Assembly (NCBI GenBank): GCA_002455655.1
Contig: DKLF01000057.1
Span: 1-27,328, forward strand
Length of the DNA stretch: 27,328 bases
Source: Oscillibacter sp. UBA6647
GTDB lineage: Bacteria; Bacillota; Clostridia; Oscillospirales; Oscillospiraceae
Direction: 5' to 3'
Position numbers and translations under genes: made by a program
Notes under the pieces: generated by a model
Databases searched by the model: none
What the model saw: only the letters and a program-made list of their open reading frames with translations
What the model was told of the DNA's origin: nothing
Part shown: positions 6,160 through 13,889 of the stretch, one piece after another
Layout of the letters: the number at the start of each line of letters is the position of its first letter
How positions within the stretch are numbered: the first letter of the stretch is position 1

Positions 6160-8817
6160 ATGAATGTAGCCAACGGGAAATGCATCCGCGCGCTGAGCAT
6201 GAAAAGCATGAAAGCGGCAAAATCACGAAACCTGATTGCGATTCTTGCCATCGCCCTGACCGCCGTACTGTTTACAACCCTGTTCACAGTGGCGCTCTCC
6301 ATCAACGACTCTTTTCAGCAGTCAAATTTCCGGCAGGCCGGAGGCTGGAGTCAGGGAACATTCAAGTATATGACCCGAGAGCAGTTCGACGAGATCAAAG
6401 GCGATCCGCTCATTAAACAGTATGGGCTGCGCCGCTTTGTTGGTATGCCGGAGGGCGCGCCCTTTCTCAAGTCCCATGTAGAGGTGGGGTACAGCGACGC
6501 AAACCAGGCCCACTGGATGTACTGCGACCCGATGGAAGGCCGCCTGCCCGCCGAGGGCACCAAGGAAGCCGCCACCGACACAAGGGTGCTGGAGCTGCTG
6601 GGTGTTGAGCCGGTATTGGGAACCGAGTTCACCATGACCTTTGAGGTGGACGGCACAGAGGTAACGGAATCCTTTGTCCTGAGCGGTTGGTGGGAATATG
6701 ACGAGGCGGTTGTCGCAAACCATGTCCTCCTCCCTCTGAGCCGTGCTCAGGCGATTTATGACCAAGTGGGCGTCGGCAGCGGCATTGGCAACGACGGAAT
6801 GACCGGCTCGTGGAACATGGATGTCATGCTGGGAAGCTCTTTGCACATCGAACAGGACCTAAAAACAATCCTTACAAATCACGGCTACCAGGCGGAAAGC
6901 CGCTCCTCGGGAGACAATTATATTGCAGTTGGCGTAAACTGGGGCTACACCGGCGCCCAGCTTGCCGACAGCATGGATTCCTTTACCGCCGCGGCAATCT
7001 TGGGGCTATTACTGATTATTATTTTCACGGGCTACCTGATTATCTACAACGTATTTCAGATTTCGGTTTCAAACGATATCCGCTTCTATGGACTGCTGAA
7101 AACCATCGGCACAACAGGGCGGCAACTGCGGTGCATCATCCGCCGCCAAGCACTTCTGCTTTCCTTCATCGGCATCCCCATCGGATTGCTGATTGGCTAC
7201 GCCGTCGGGATTATGCTGACCCCTGTAATCCTTTCCCATCTCAACGGCGTCGTGCAGGATACGGTATCGGCAAGTCCGCTGATTTTTATTGGTTCGGCGC
7301 TTTTTGCGTTGGTCACCGTGATGATTTCCTGCCGCAGACCCGGACGGCTGGCAGCAAGAGTATCTCCTGTGGAGGCGGTTCGCTACACCGAGGGGACGTC
7401 AGGTAAAAAGGCAATACGCAAGTCTCAGTCAGGCGCATCGCTGCCAAAAATGGCATGGGCGAATCTGGGGCGCAGCCGGGGCAAGACGGCGGTTACCGTG
7501 GCCTCATTGTCACTTGCGGTACTTCTTCTCAACATCACGGTCACTTTTACAAGCGGCTTTGACATGGATAAATATCTGTCCAACATGGTTTCAGATTTCA
7601 TTGTGGCTGACGCAGGCTATTTCCAGACAGGGGCGTTTTGGGGCGCCGACCGGGCGCTGCCCGCAGATACGATTGCCGCTCTGGAAGCCCAGCCCGGAAT
7701 TGAGGGCGGGGGACGTGTCTACGGCAAGACCAGTCCGGTGGAGGAATTCATCACCGAGGATTATTTACGCACCCTGTATGGGGCGTGGAACGACGCGGAA
7801 ACGCTGAATTCTCAGATTGCCTTTGCCGAAAAGAATGACGCAGGCCTGCTGTCCGACCGGGCCCAGCTTTATGGCATGGAGCGCTATGTCCTTGATAAGC
7901 TGACCGTGCTGGAGGGCGATTTGTCCAAGCTTCATGAGCCGGGAGGGCGCTATGTCGCGGCAGTTTATTCCGACGACGACTACGGCAATCCTCAGCCGGA
8001 CTCTCACTGGGCAAAGCCGGGTGATACTGTCACGCTGCGCTACGTGGAGGAGTACGAGTACTACGACCCGGATACGGGGGAGATACTTGACCCGGGCAAT
8101 ATCCCGGATGACCAGTCCTTCCGGTACAGGGCCAAAGCTTATCGGGACATTGACTATGAAGTGGCAGCGCTGGTCATCGTGCCCAATACCCTCAGCTACC
8201 GCTATTACGGCGCTGACGAGTTCGTCATGAACGACCAGACTTTTTTGAATGACAGCGGCACCAGCGACGTGATGTACTACGCCTGCGATGTGAGCGACGA
8301 GAGCACAGCCGGTATGGAGGCTTATTTATCCAAGTTAACAACGAAGCAGCAGACGCAGCTTGACTATGAAAGCAAGGCGACTTATGTCGCAGAATTTGAC
8401 TCCTTCCGGAATATGTTTCTGATGCTGGGAGGCGTGCTGAGCCTTATCGTGGGCCTTGTAGGCGTGCTCAATTTCCTCAACGCAATTTTAACCGGGATTC
8501 TCACGCGCCGTCGGGAGCTTGCCATGCTTCAGGCCATCGGTATGACCGGCAGACAGCTGAAAATCATGCTGGTTTGGGAGGGACTGTATTACGCGCTGGG
8601 CGCGGTGTCCGTATCGCTGGTTCTCAGCCTTGCCTCGGGACCTCTGCTGTCCAGAGTGCTGGAAAGCACATTTTGGTTCTTCACCTATCGGTTTACCGCC
8701 TTACCCATATTGTCATTGGCGCCGCTCTTCGCTCTTTTGGGCATCTCAGTGCCGCTGGCGGTATATCGGGTGGCTGCCAGACACCCCGTTGTTGAGCGCT
8801 TGAGAGAAACGGAATAG
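6160..8817 (+). CDS. Large FtsX-type ABC transporter permease with two extracellular domains
   Basis: Membrane component of the transporter, 885 residues. The likely order is TM1 (about 24-46), a large outer domain (about 47-275), three helices (about 276-300, 328-352, 372-390), TM5 (about 437-460), a second outer domain (about 461-755), and three helices to the C-terminus. This is two FtsX units in tandem, eight helices in total. The helix triplets carry FtsX hallmarks such as RFYGLLKTIGTTGRQL and RRRELAMLQAIGMTGRQL. The second outer domain has an acidic, tyrosine-rich stretch near residues 630-660. BceB-type permeases have ten helices and one large loop, so this is a related but different architecture, common in Clostridia. 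The ATG follows AGGGGGCCGG. Substrate unknown; antimicrobial peptide or lipid II-binding antibiotic export or detoxification is inferred from the neighbours. Confidence 0.92.
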   Translation: MNVANGKCIRALSMKSMKAAKSRNLIAILAIALTAVLFTTLFTVALSINDSFQQSNFRQAGGWSQGTFKYMTREQFDEIKGDPLIKQYGLRRFVGMPEGAPFLKSHVEVGYSDANQAHWMYCDPMEGRLPAEGTKEAATDTRVLELLGVEPVLGTEFTMTFEVDGTEVTESFVLSGWWEYDEAVVANHVLLPLSRAQAIYDQVGVGSGIGNDGMTGSWNMDVMLGSSLHIEQDLKTILTNHGYQAESRSSGDNYIAVGVNWGYTGAQLADSMDSFTAAAILGLLLIIIFTGYLIIYNVFQISVSNDIRFYGLLKTIGTTGRQLRCIIRRQALLLSFIGIPIGLLIGYAVGIMLTPVILSHLNGVVQDTVSASPLIFIGSALFALVTVMISCRRPGRLAARVSPVEAVRYTEGTSGKKAIRKSQSGASLPKMAWANLGRSRGKTAVTVASLSLAVLLLNITVTFTSGFDMDKYLSNMVSDFIVADAGYFQTGAFWGADRALPADTIAALEAQPGIEGGGRVYGKTSPVEEFITEDYLRTLYGAWNDAETLNSQIAFAEKNDAGLLSDRAQLYGMERYVLDKLTVLEGDLSKLHEPGGRYVAAVYSDDDYGNPQPDSHWAKPGDTVTLRYVEEYEYYDPDTGEILDPGNIPDDQSFRYRAKAYRDIDYEVAALVIVPNTLSYRYYGADEFVMNDQTFLNDSGTSDVMYYACDVSDESTAGMEAYLSKLTTKQQTQLDYESKATYVAEFDSFRNMFLMLGGVLSLIVGLVGVLNFLNAILTGILTRRRELAMLQAIGMTGRQLKIMLVWEGLYYALGAVSVSLVLSLASGPLLSRVLESTFWFFTYRFTALPILSLAPLFALLGISVPLAVYRVAARHPVVERLRETE

Positions 8818-8859
8818 CCGATAGCTGCTTTTTCTTCCGCAGAAGGCGGCAATTTGCAT

Positions 8860-8894
8860 AAAACAGGAGGGATGCCGCGCATCCCTCCTGTTTT
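8860..8894 (+). terminator. Strong, possibly bidirectional terminator after the permease
   Basis: A perfect 15-base-pair stem (8860-8874 with 8880-8894) encloses a 5-base loop. It begins with AAAA and ends with TTTT, so the hairpin could act on either strand. It ends the two-component/ABC module. Confidence 0.85.
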
Positions 8895-8909
8895 CCATAT
8901 TCAACCTGT

Positions 8910-8923
8910 CTTATCATGATAAG
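8910..8923. repeat. Perfect 14-base palindrome CTTATCATGATAAG
   Basis: A fully self-complementary 14-mer between two terminators in a convergent region. It has the form of a dimeric protein-binding site, but no promoter is visible next to it. Its role is unknown. Confidence 0.5.
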
Positions 8924-9048
8924 TTCGCAATTTCCCCCTATGACTTCCAGCTTTTGGCGAGGCCGGGTTTTTCTTTTTGGCGTTACCGTACATCTCGCTT
9001 GCGTGCGAACGATTCCCCGTCAAGCAGTTCCACTTCCCCAAATATACG

Positions 9049-9077
9049 CGAAGGAACCGCAAAAAGCGGTTCCTTCG
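9049..9077 (-). terminator. Hairpin at the end of the ddl-to-aminopeptidase operon
   Basis: CGAAGGAACCGC (9049-9060) pairs perfectly with 9066-9077 around AAAAA. On the reverse strand it lies 48 bases past the aminopeptidase stop and is followed by CGTATATTT. This is a modest T-rich tail, so termination is likely but not as clear as at 8860. Confidence 0.6.
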
Positions 9078-9124
9078 TAAATTCACGTAGGCAAAAAAGT
9101 CAGACGGCCTATGCTGTTCCCATG

Positions 9125-10534
9125 TTATTTGCGTGCCAGAAACACGGCCTTCATGCCCTTATAGGTTTCGTAGCAGTCCAGCTTTGCCACCACCTCAACG
9201 GGGGCGTGCATGCTCAGCACCGGAACGCCCGCATCCAGCGTGGCAATGTTGCGGTTGGCCATATAGGCCGCCACCGTGCCGCCGCCGCCTGCGTCCACCT
9301 TGCCCAACTCCGCAATCTGCCAAAGCACGCCTGCCTCGTCGAACAGAGAACGGACATAGGCCACTGTCTCCGCGTCCGCGTCGGACGCGCCGGACTTGCC
9401 CCGTGCGCCGGTATACTTGCAAAGACCCACGCCGTGGTTCAGCCAGGCGGCATTCCGCTTTTCAAACACATCAGAGAAATTGGGGTCAAACGCGGCCGTC
9501 ACGTCCGCGCTGAGGCAGAAGGACTTCTCCAAGCACACCCGCAGAGGAACGTCCTGCGCTTCGCACAAATCCTCCATAAAAGTGTCAAACGCGGCGGACT
9601 GCAAGCCGGTTACGCCGTCGGAGCCGATCTCCTCCTTGTCCGCCAAAACGCACACCGCCGTCTTCTCGGGCGTTTCCTCCAAGTCCACCAGCGCCCGGAA
9701 CGCCGCATAGGCGCACACCCGGTCGTCGTGGCCGTAGGCGCCGATCATGCTGCGATCCAGCCCGATGTCGCAGGACATGAAGGCAGGGACGGCTTCCAGC
9801 TCGGCGGAGGTCAAATCCTCTTCCACGATGCCGTATTTTTCGTTGAGCAACTGCATCACAGCCAGCTTTACTCGGTCGCTGCCCTCGCTGTCCGGCAAGG
9901 GGCGGCTGCCCAGCAGCAGGTTCAGCGTTTCACCGGGAACCGCCTCGCCCAACGGCTTTTTGTTCTGCTCCGCCCCCAGATGGGGAAGGAGGTCTGTGAT
10001 GATCAGCTTGGGATCCCCTGGGTCCGCACCGATGCGCACAGAAACTGTCTCCCCGTTTTTCAGCGCAACCACGCCCCGAAGCTCCAGCGGCACGGTGGTC
10101 CACTGATACTTACGGATACCGCCATAATAATGGGTTTTGAAATAGGCCAGCTCGCCGTCCTCATACAGGGGATTGGGCTTCAAATCCAGCCGGGGCGAGT
10201 CAATGTGGGCGGCGGCAATCTGCGCGCCGACGCTTAGCGGCTGCTTACCGATACGGGCCAGATACACGCTCTTGCTCCGGTTGCAGAAATACAGCTTGTC
10301 CCCAGTTTTCACTTCCATGCCCCGGGTGAAAGCACGAAATCCCGCCGCCTCCGCCAGACGCACCAACTCCCCCGCACACTCCCGCTCGGTCTTCCCTGCG
10401 TCTAAGAATGTCCGATAGTCCGCGCAGTAAGACTCCATGGCCTTCTCATTCTTGGTGTCAAACCGGTCGTAGCCGTGCTTTTTGCCTGCGAGAAGCTTCT
10501 CGCGCAGGTCCTTCGTCTTTTTATTTTCTGCCAT
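9125..10534 (-). CDS. M18-family aminopeptidase
   Basis: Zinc metallo-aminopeptidase of the aspartyl/leucyl aminopeptidase I family, usually a large cytoplasmic oligomer trimming N-terminal residues from peptides. The ATG at 10534 has AAGGAGG nine bases upstream and gives 469 residues, close to the usual 430-480. An in-frame start farther upstream lacks a site. Metal and catalytic residues expected for M18 are visible: H110 in AAHIDSPRLD, D271 in GHDDRVCAY, E301-E302 in DKEEIGSDG, D344 in SADVTAAFDP and H443 in SMHAPVEV. The start overlaps the end of the Sua5-CoaE gene by 14 bases, so it is the last gene of that operon, before the hairpin at 9049-9077. The gene is intact. Confidence 0.95.
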   Translation of the reverse strand: MAENKKTKDLREKLLAGKKHGYDRFDTKNEKAMESYCADYRTFLDAGKTERECAGELVRLAEAAGFRAFTRGMEVKTGDKLYFCNRSKSVYLARIGKQPLSVGAQIAAAHIDSPRLDLKPNPLYEDGELAYFKTHYYGGIRKYQWTTVPLELRGVVALKNGETVSVRIGADPGDPKLIITDLLPHLGAEQNKKPLGEAVPGETLNLLLGSRPLPDSEGSDRVKLAVMQLLNEKYGIVEEDLTSAELEAVPAFMSCDIGLDRSMIGAYGHDDRVCAYAAFRALVDLEETPEKTAVCVLADKEEIGSDGVTGLQSAAFDTFMEDLCEAQDVPLRVCLEKSFCLSADVTAAFDPNFSDVFEKRNAAWLNHGVGLCKYTGARGKSGASDADAETVAYVRSLFDEAGVLWQIAELGKVDAGGGGTVAAYMANRNIATLDAGVPVLSMHAPVEVVAKLDCYETYKGMKAVFLARK

Positions 10535-12194
10535 TTGCCTTATCCTCCTTAATCTGCTCAATCAGACGTATGAAAAATTCCTTCGCGGCCTCCCGAAACG
10601 CCTTGGGCGTCTCGGCGGTGTTGCTCAGCTCCCGGTCGCATTTCTCCCGGAAATAATCGTCCTGCTGCTGGGCCGAGACGCGGAGCCTTGCATACTTTTC
10701 GTCGATTCCGTCCCGCTCCATAATCCGCCGGACCCGCATTTCAATGGGCGAGGTCACCGCCACGGTGCAGTCGCACAGCCTGTCGATGCCGGACTCAAAA
10801 AGGTTGATGGCGTCCAGTGCGCAGAGCTTGCCCCTAAAAGCTGCAATCCGCCGTTCCAGCTCTGGCCGCAGGAAACGGAACACGATGTCGTTGAGCTGGT
10901 CCAACCGGTCGTTATCTCCGAAGACCAGCTCGCCCAACGCCTTGCGGTTCAGTGCTCCATTCGGGTTAAAGACCTGTGAACCAAAGGCGCCTGCGATCGC
11001 GTCCCGCAGGCCCGTGTCGGTGTTCAGCAGCTCGTAGTACACCGCGTCACAGTCCAGCGCCAGCCCGCCCAAATCCTCCACGGCCTTCAGTGCGCTGGTT
11101 TTCCCCGCGCCGGTTCCGCCGGTAAGGCCAAGAATGATGCGTTCCTCCTCCACGTCCACCACGTTGAAGCCCGCCGCCTTTTTCAGTCGGTTGCCGATGG
11201 CCAGCCCCAGTCCCCGGTTGTCGGGGCACTGAGCCAGAATTTCCGTCACGTTGCCTGTATCAAAGGCCCGCAGCGCGTCGAACACGCGCTGGGCCTGAAT
11301 CTCCTTGTCGTCCACAGGGCCAAGCAAATGCGTCTCATAGCCCTGAAACAGGGATTCAAACTCGTCAAAGCAGATCACGCCCACGCCTGGCTTCAAACGC
11401 TGAACAACGGCCTGCGCCGTCCTCCGGGGATTGCCGGTGAACACCGTGACGGCTGCCTTGGGCGCGTAATGGCGGTATTTCATGCCGGGGGCTTTGGGTG
11501 CTTCGCCCTCCCCCAGCGGCGCGGAAACAGCCTTATCCACCTCGATCTCCCCCAGCACCCGCTGAAGGTCTTCCAGCGGTAATCCGCCGGGGCGCAGCAT
11601 CCGGGGCGGAGAGACGGTCAAATCCACGATGGTGGATTCTACGCCCACAGTGCAGGGGCCGCCGTCCACAATTCCTTCGATTCTGCCGTCCATGTCCGCC
11701 GCCACGTCTGCCGCGGAGGTACAGCTTGGGCGGCCGGAGAGATTGGCGGAAGGGGCGGCGATGGGTACCCCCGCATAGCGGATGATAGCCTGCGTCACCG
11801 TGTGGGCCGGACAGCGAACGCCCACCGTATCCAGTCCCGCCGTCACTGCGGCGGGGATGGCGGGGCTTCGCTTTAAAATCATGGTAAGAGGACCGGGCCA
11901 AAAATTCCGTGCCAGCGTATACGCCAGCGGCGGTACATCCACGCAGAACCGGGGCAGCCACTGGGCGGATGGAACATGGATGATCAAAGGATTGTCCTGA
12001 GGCCGTCCCTTCGCCTCAAAAATCCTATGCACCGCCTCTTCATCCAACGCATTGGCCCCAAGGCCGTATACCGTCTCTGTGGGCACGGCCAGCAGCCCTC
12101 CGGAGCGAATGATGTCGGCGGCTGTCTGAATTTTCTCCTCCACAATCCGCTGCTGGCCCTTGATGTTGGTTAAATCAATAAATTTTGTCTCCAT
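10521..12194 (-). CDS. sua5-coaE: Fusion of Sua5-type threonylcarbamoyl-AMP synthase and dephospho-CoA kinase
   Basis: One 557-residue frame holds two enzymes. Residues about 15-345 are Sua5/YrdC/YwlC, which makes L-threonylcarbamoyl-AMP for the t6A modification of ANN-decoding tRNAs. Signs are GGLLAVPTETVYGLG, KGRPQDNPL, FWPGPLT, PIAAPSANLSG, GVESTIVD, the Sua5 linker PGMKYRHYAP (236-245) and the full C-terminal Sua5 domain. Residues about 352-557 are CoaE, the last step of coenzyme A synthesis. It shows Walker A GLTGGTGAGKTS (356-367), LDCDAVYYELL in place of the usual DAD, LNRKALGELVF and NLFESG. The kinase half is divergent: the usual HP dyad after LNxI is replaced by FR. The ATG at 12194 follows AGAAGG. 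The frame is continuous and both halves look complete, so this is a real fusion, not two neighbouring genes. Confidence 0.92.
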   Translation of the reverse strand: METKFIDLTNIKGQQRIVEEKIQTAADIIRSGGLLAVPTETVYGLGANALDEEAVHRIFEAKGRPQDNPLIIHVPSAQWLPRFCVDVPPLAYTLARNFWPGPLTMILKRSPAIPAAVTAGLDTVGVRCPAHTVTQAIIRYAGVPIAAPSANLSGRPSCTSAADVAADMDGRIEGIVDGGPCTVGVESTIVDLTVSPPRMLRPGGLPLEDLQRVLGEIEVDKAVSAPLGEGEAPKAPGMKYRHYAPKAAVTVFTGNPRRTAQAVVQRLKPGVGVICFDEFESLFQGYETHLLGPVDDKEIQAQRVFDALRAFDTGNVTEILAQCPDNRGLGLAIGNRLKKAAGFNVVDVEEERIILGLTGGTGAGKTSALKAVEDLGGLALDCDAVYYELLNTDTGLRDAIAGAFGSQVFNPNGALNRKALGELVFGDNDRLDQLNDIVFRFLRPELERRIAAFRGKLCALDAINLFESGIDRLCDCTVAVTSPIEMRVRRIMERDGIDEKYARLRVSAQQQDDYFREKCDRELSNTAETPKAFREAAKEFFIRLIEQIKEDKANGRK

Positions 12195-12215
12195 GCGGTT
12201 ACCTTCTGTTTTACG

Positions 12216-12228
12216 CGGGCTTCGCCCG
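12216..12228. other. Short hairpin between prfA and the fusion gene
   Basis: CGGGC-TTC-GCCCG is followed by TTTTTATTTTT on the plus strand only. In the direction of the operon (minus) no T-run follows, so it should not terminate it. It lies just after the prfA stop and could stabilise the transcript end. Confidence 0.35.
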
Positions 12229-12231
12229 TTT

Positions 12232-13293
12232 TTATTTTTCCTGCTTTCGCAGCTTTTCCGCCGTGTCGGCGGCGATCAGCGCGTCAATCAGCTCGTCCAG
12301 CTCGCCATCCATCACACTGTCCAGTTTGTACAGCGTCAGGCCAATCCGGTGGTCCGTCACCCGACTTTGGGGGAAGTTATAGGTGCGGATGCGCTCGCTC
12401 CGGTCCCCGCTGCCCACCTGACTGCGGCGGCGGGCGGCCTGATCCGCGTCCCGCCGGGCAAGCTCCGCCTCATACAGCCGGGAGCGCAGCACCTTCATGG
12501 CCTTTTCCCGGTTCTTGTACTGGCTCCGCTCGTCCTGACATTCCACCACCGTCCCGGTGGGCAAGTGTGTGATGCGGATGGCAGACTCCGTTTTGTTGAT
12601 GTGCTGCCCTCCCGCACCGGAAGCGCGGAAGGTGTCAATCTGCAAATCGCCGGGGTCAATGGCGAACTCTACTTCCTGTGTCTCCGGCAGCACGGCAACG
12701 GTGGCAGCGCTGGTGTGGATGCGCCCGGCAGACTCCGTCTCCGGCACCCGCTGCACGCGATGAACCCCGCTTTCAAACTTGAACCGGGACCATGCGCCGT
12801 CGCCCTCTACCAGAAAGCTAATTTCCTTTACGCCACCCAGCTCCGTGCGGTTCTCGTTGACAACATCCACAGAAAACCTCCGTTTTTCGGCGTACATGAG
12901 GTACATTCGGAAAAGGGCCGCCGCAAACAGCGCGCTTTCCTCCCCGCCGACGCCGCCCCGGATTTCCACCACCACATTGCGCCCGTCATTCGGGTCCCGG
13001 GGCAGCAACAGGGGCTTTAGCGCTGCCTCCAGTCGTTCCGACTCCGCCCGTGCCTCCGGCAGTTCTTCCTGCGCCATGGCCCGCAACTCCGGGTCGTTCA
13101 AAAGCGCTTCCGTCTCCCGCAGGCGGCGGTTCGCCCGCTCCCAGACAGAGAAAGCCTCCGCCACCGGAGCAAGCTCCTTCAGCTCTTGATTCACCACCCG
13201 CAGCCGGTCCGCATCGCCATAAACCGACGGGTCTCCAAGCTGGGTTTGCAGCGCGTCGTACCGAACCGCAATCTCTTTCAGTTTTTCAAACAA
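12232..13293 (-). CDS. prfA: Peptide chain release factor 1
   Basis: Recognises UAA and UAG in the ribosomal A site and triggers peptide release. At 353 residues it is normal size. The stop-codon reading tripeptide is P-E-T at 184-186 in RVPETESAGRIHTS. This is the PxT form of RF1, not the SPF of RF2. The catalytic GGQ is at 228-230 in GAGGQHINKTESAIR. The N-terminal helical domain and the C-terminal KLDSVMDGELDELIDALI are present. No ATG fits. The start is a TTG at 13293 with GGGGAGG eight bases upstream. It lies 36 bases after the flavodoxin gene and 37 bases before the Sua5-CoaE gene. Pairing of prfA with sua5-type genes is common in Firmicutes and supports shared translation roles. Confidence 0.96.
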   Translation of the reverse strand: MFEKLKEIAVRYDALQTQLGDPSVYGDADRLRVVNQELKELAPVAEAFSVWERANRRLRETEALLNDPELRAMAQEELPEARAESERLEAALKPLLLPRDPNDGRNVVVEIRGGVGGEESALFAAALFRMYLMYAEKRRFSVDVVNENRTELGGVKEISFLVEGDGAWSRFKFESGVHRVQRVPETESAGRIHTSAATVAVLPETQEVEFAIDPGDLQIDTFRASGAGGQHINKTESAIRITHLPTGTVVECQDERSQYKNREKAMKVLRSRLYEAELARRDADQAARRRSQVGSGDRSERIRTYNFPQSRVTDHRIGLTLYKLDSVMDGELDELIDALIAADTAEKLRKQEK

Positions 13294-13329
13294 GCAGTTT
13301 GCCTCCCCTCTTTTATGCCGGGAAGGCCG

Positions 13330-13830
13330 CTAACTCTGACACTCCCGCCCCTCCAAAAACGCCCGGGTCCGGCGGAGAAATTCCTCCTGCCAAAAGTGAT
13401 AGCCCACGGACCCAGCCCGCAAAGATACGGCGGTTTGATGGGGCTGGGAAAGATACTTGTCCATCTGGTCGTAAATCTCCTCGTATTTGGCGTTTCCGCC
13501 CCGAAGCAGTACATAGGATACGTCGGTCAGGAGATGCCCCTGCTCCTGCAAAAAGCTGCGCACGGCGCTGCTGCACCGCCCGGCCCAAACCGGCGTGCCA
13601 AGAATCACCAGCTTATAATTCGTCAGGGGTTTTTCCGTTTCAAAGGGCTGGAGCGTCTCCACCGTGCGGCGCATGGCATCCATTCCGCTGCGTAAAAAGC
13701 CCTTCACGCCGGAACGGTTCACTCCATCCTTCAATTCCACCAGCTCCGCGTCCAGCGCGGCGGATAGCTCTTGCATCGCCGTCTTGGTGTTCCCCGTGCG
13801 GGAGTAATACATACATAAAATATCGCTCAT
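13330..13830 (-). CDS. Flavodoxin-family protein
   Basis: Probable FMN-binding electron carrier or small flavin reductase in the cytoplasm, 166 residues. The N-terminal beta strand and phosphate loop read MYYSRTGNT, the classical SxTGNT FMN site (10-15). LVILGTPVWAGRCSSAVRSFL is the second flavin-contacting segment as in flavodoxins. A tail after about residue 120 is less conserved. The ATG at 13830 follows GGGAGGT. It lies within the ddl-to-aminopeptidase gene string, 59 bases after the DUF218 gene and 36 bases before prfA. Its partner enzyme cannot be named from the context. Confidence 0.88.
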   Translation of the reverse strand: MSDILCMYYSRTGNTKTAMQELSAALDAELVELKDGVNRSGVKGFLRSGMDAMRRTVETLQPFETEKPLTNYKLVILGTPVWAGRCSSAVRSFLQEQGHLLTDVSYVLLRGGNAKYEEIYDQMDKYLSQPHQTAVSLRAGSVGYHFWQEEFLRRTRAFLEGRECQS

Positions 13831-13850
13831 AAGACCTCCCTGCTTCTCTT

Positions 13851-13865
13851 GCGGGCAAAACCCGC
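13851..13865. other. Short hairpin between the DUF218 gene and the flavodoxin gene
   Basis: GCGGG-CAAAA-CCCGC is a 5-base-pair stem with no following T-run in the operon direction. It may attenuate or process the transcript, or do nothing. Confidence 0.3.
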
Positions 13866-13889
13866 CTGTCCTCAGCGGTCAAATCCTCA

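Larger units (their letters stand above)
8818..9124. other. 307-base intergenic region between convergent units
   Basis: Holds the permease terminator (8860-8894), a 14-base perfect palindrome (8910-8923) and the aminopeptidase-side hairpin (9049-9077). A 61-codon reverse open frame (8901-9086) runs through these structures and resembles no protein. I see no gene. Confidence 0.6.

Noticed and set aside
8901..9086. A 61-codon reverse frame between the two terminators
   Set aside because: It overlaps the palindrome and the operon-end hairpin, has no ribosome binding site, and its composition is not protein-like.
8954..10237. A 427-codon plus-strand frame opposite the M18 aminopeptidase
   Set aside because: It is antisense to a clear enzyme with intact metal sites, runs through a terminator hairpin, and its histidine/arginine-rich product is typical of a shadow frame.
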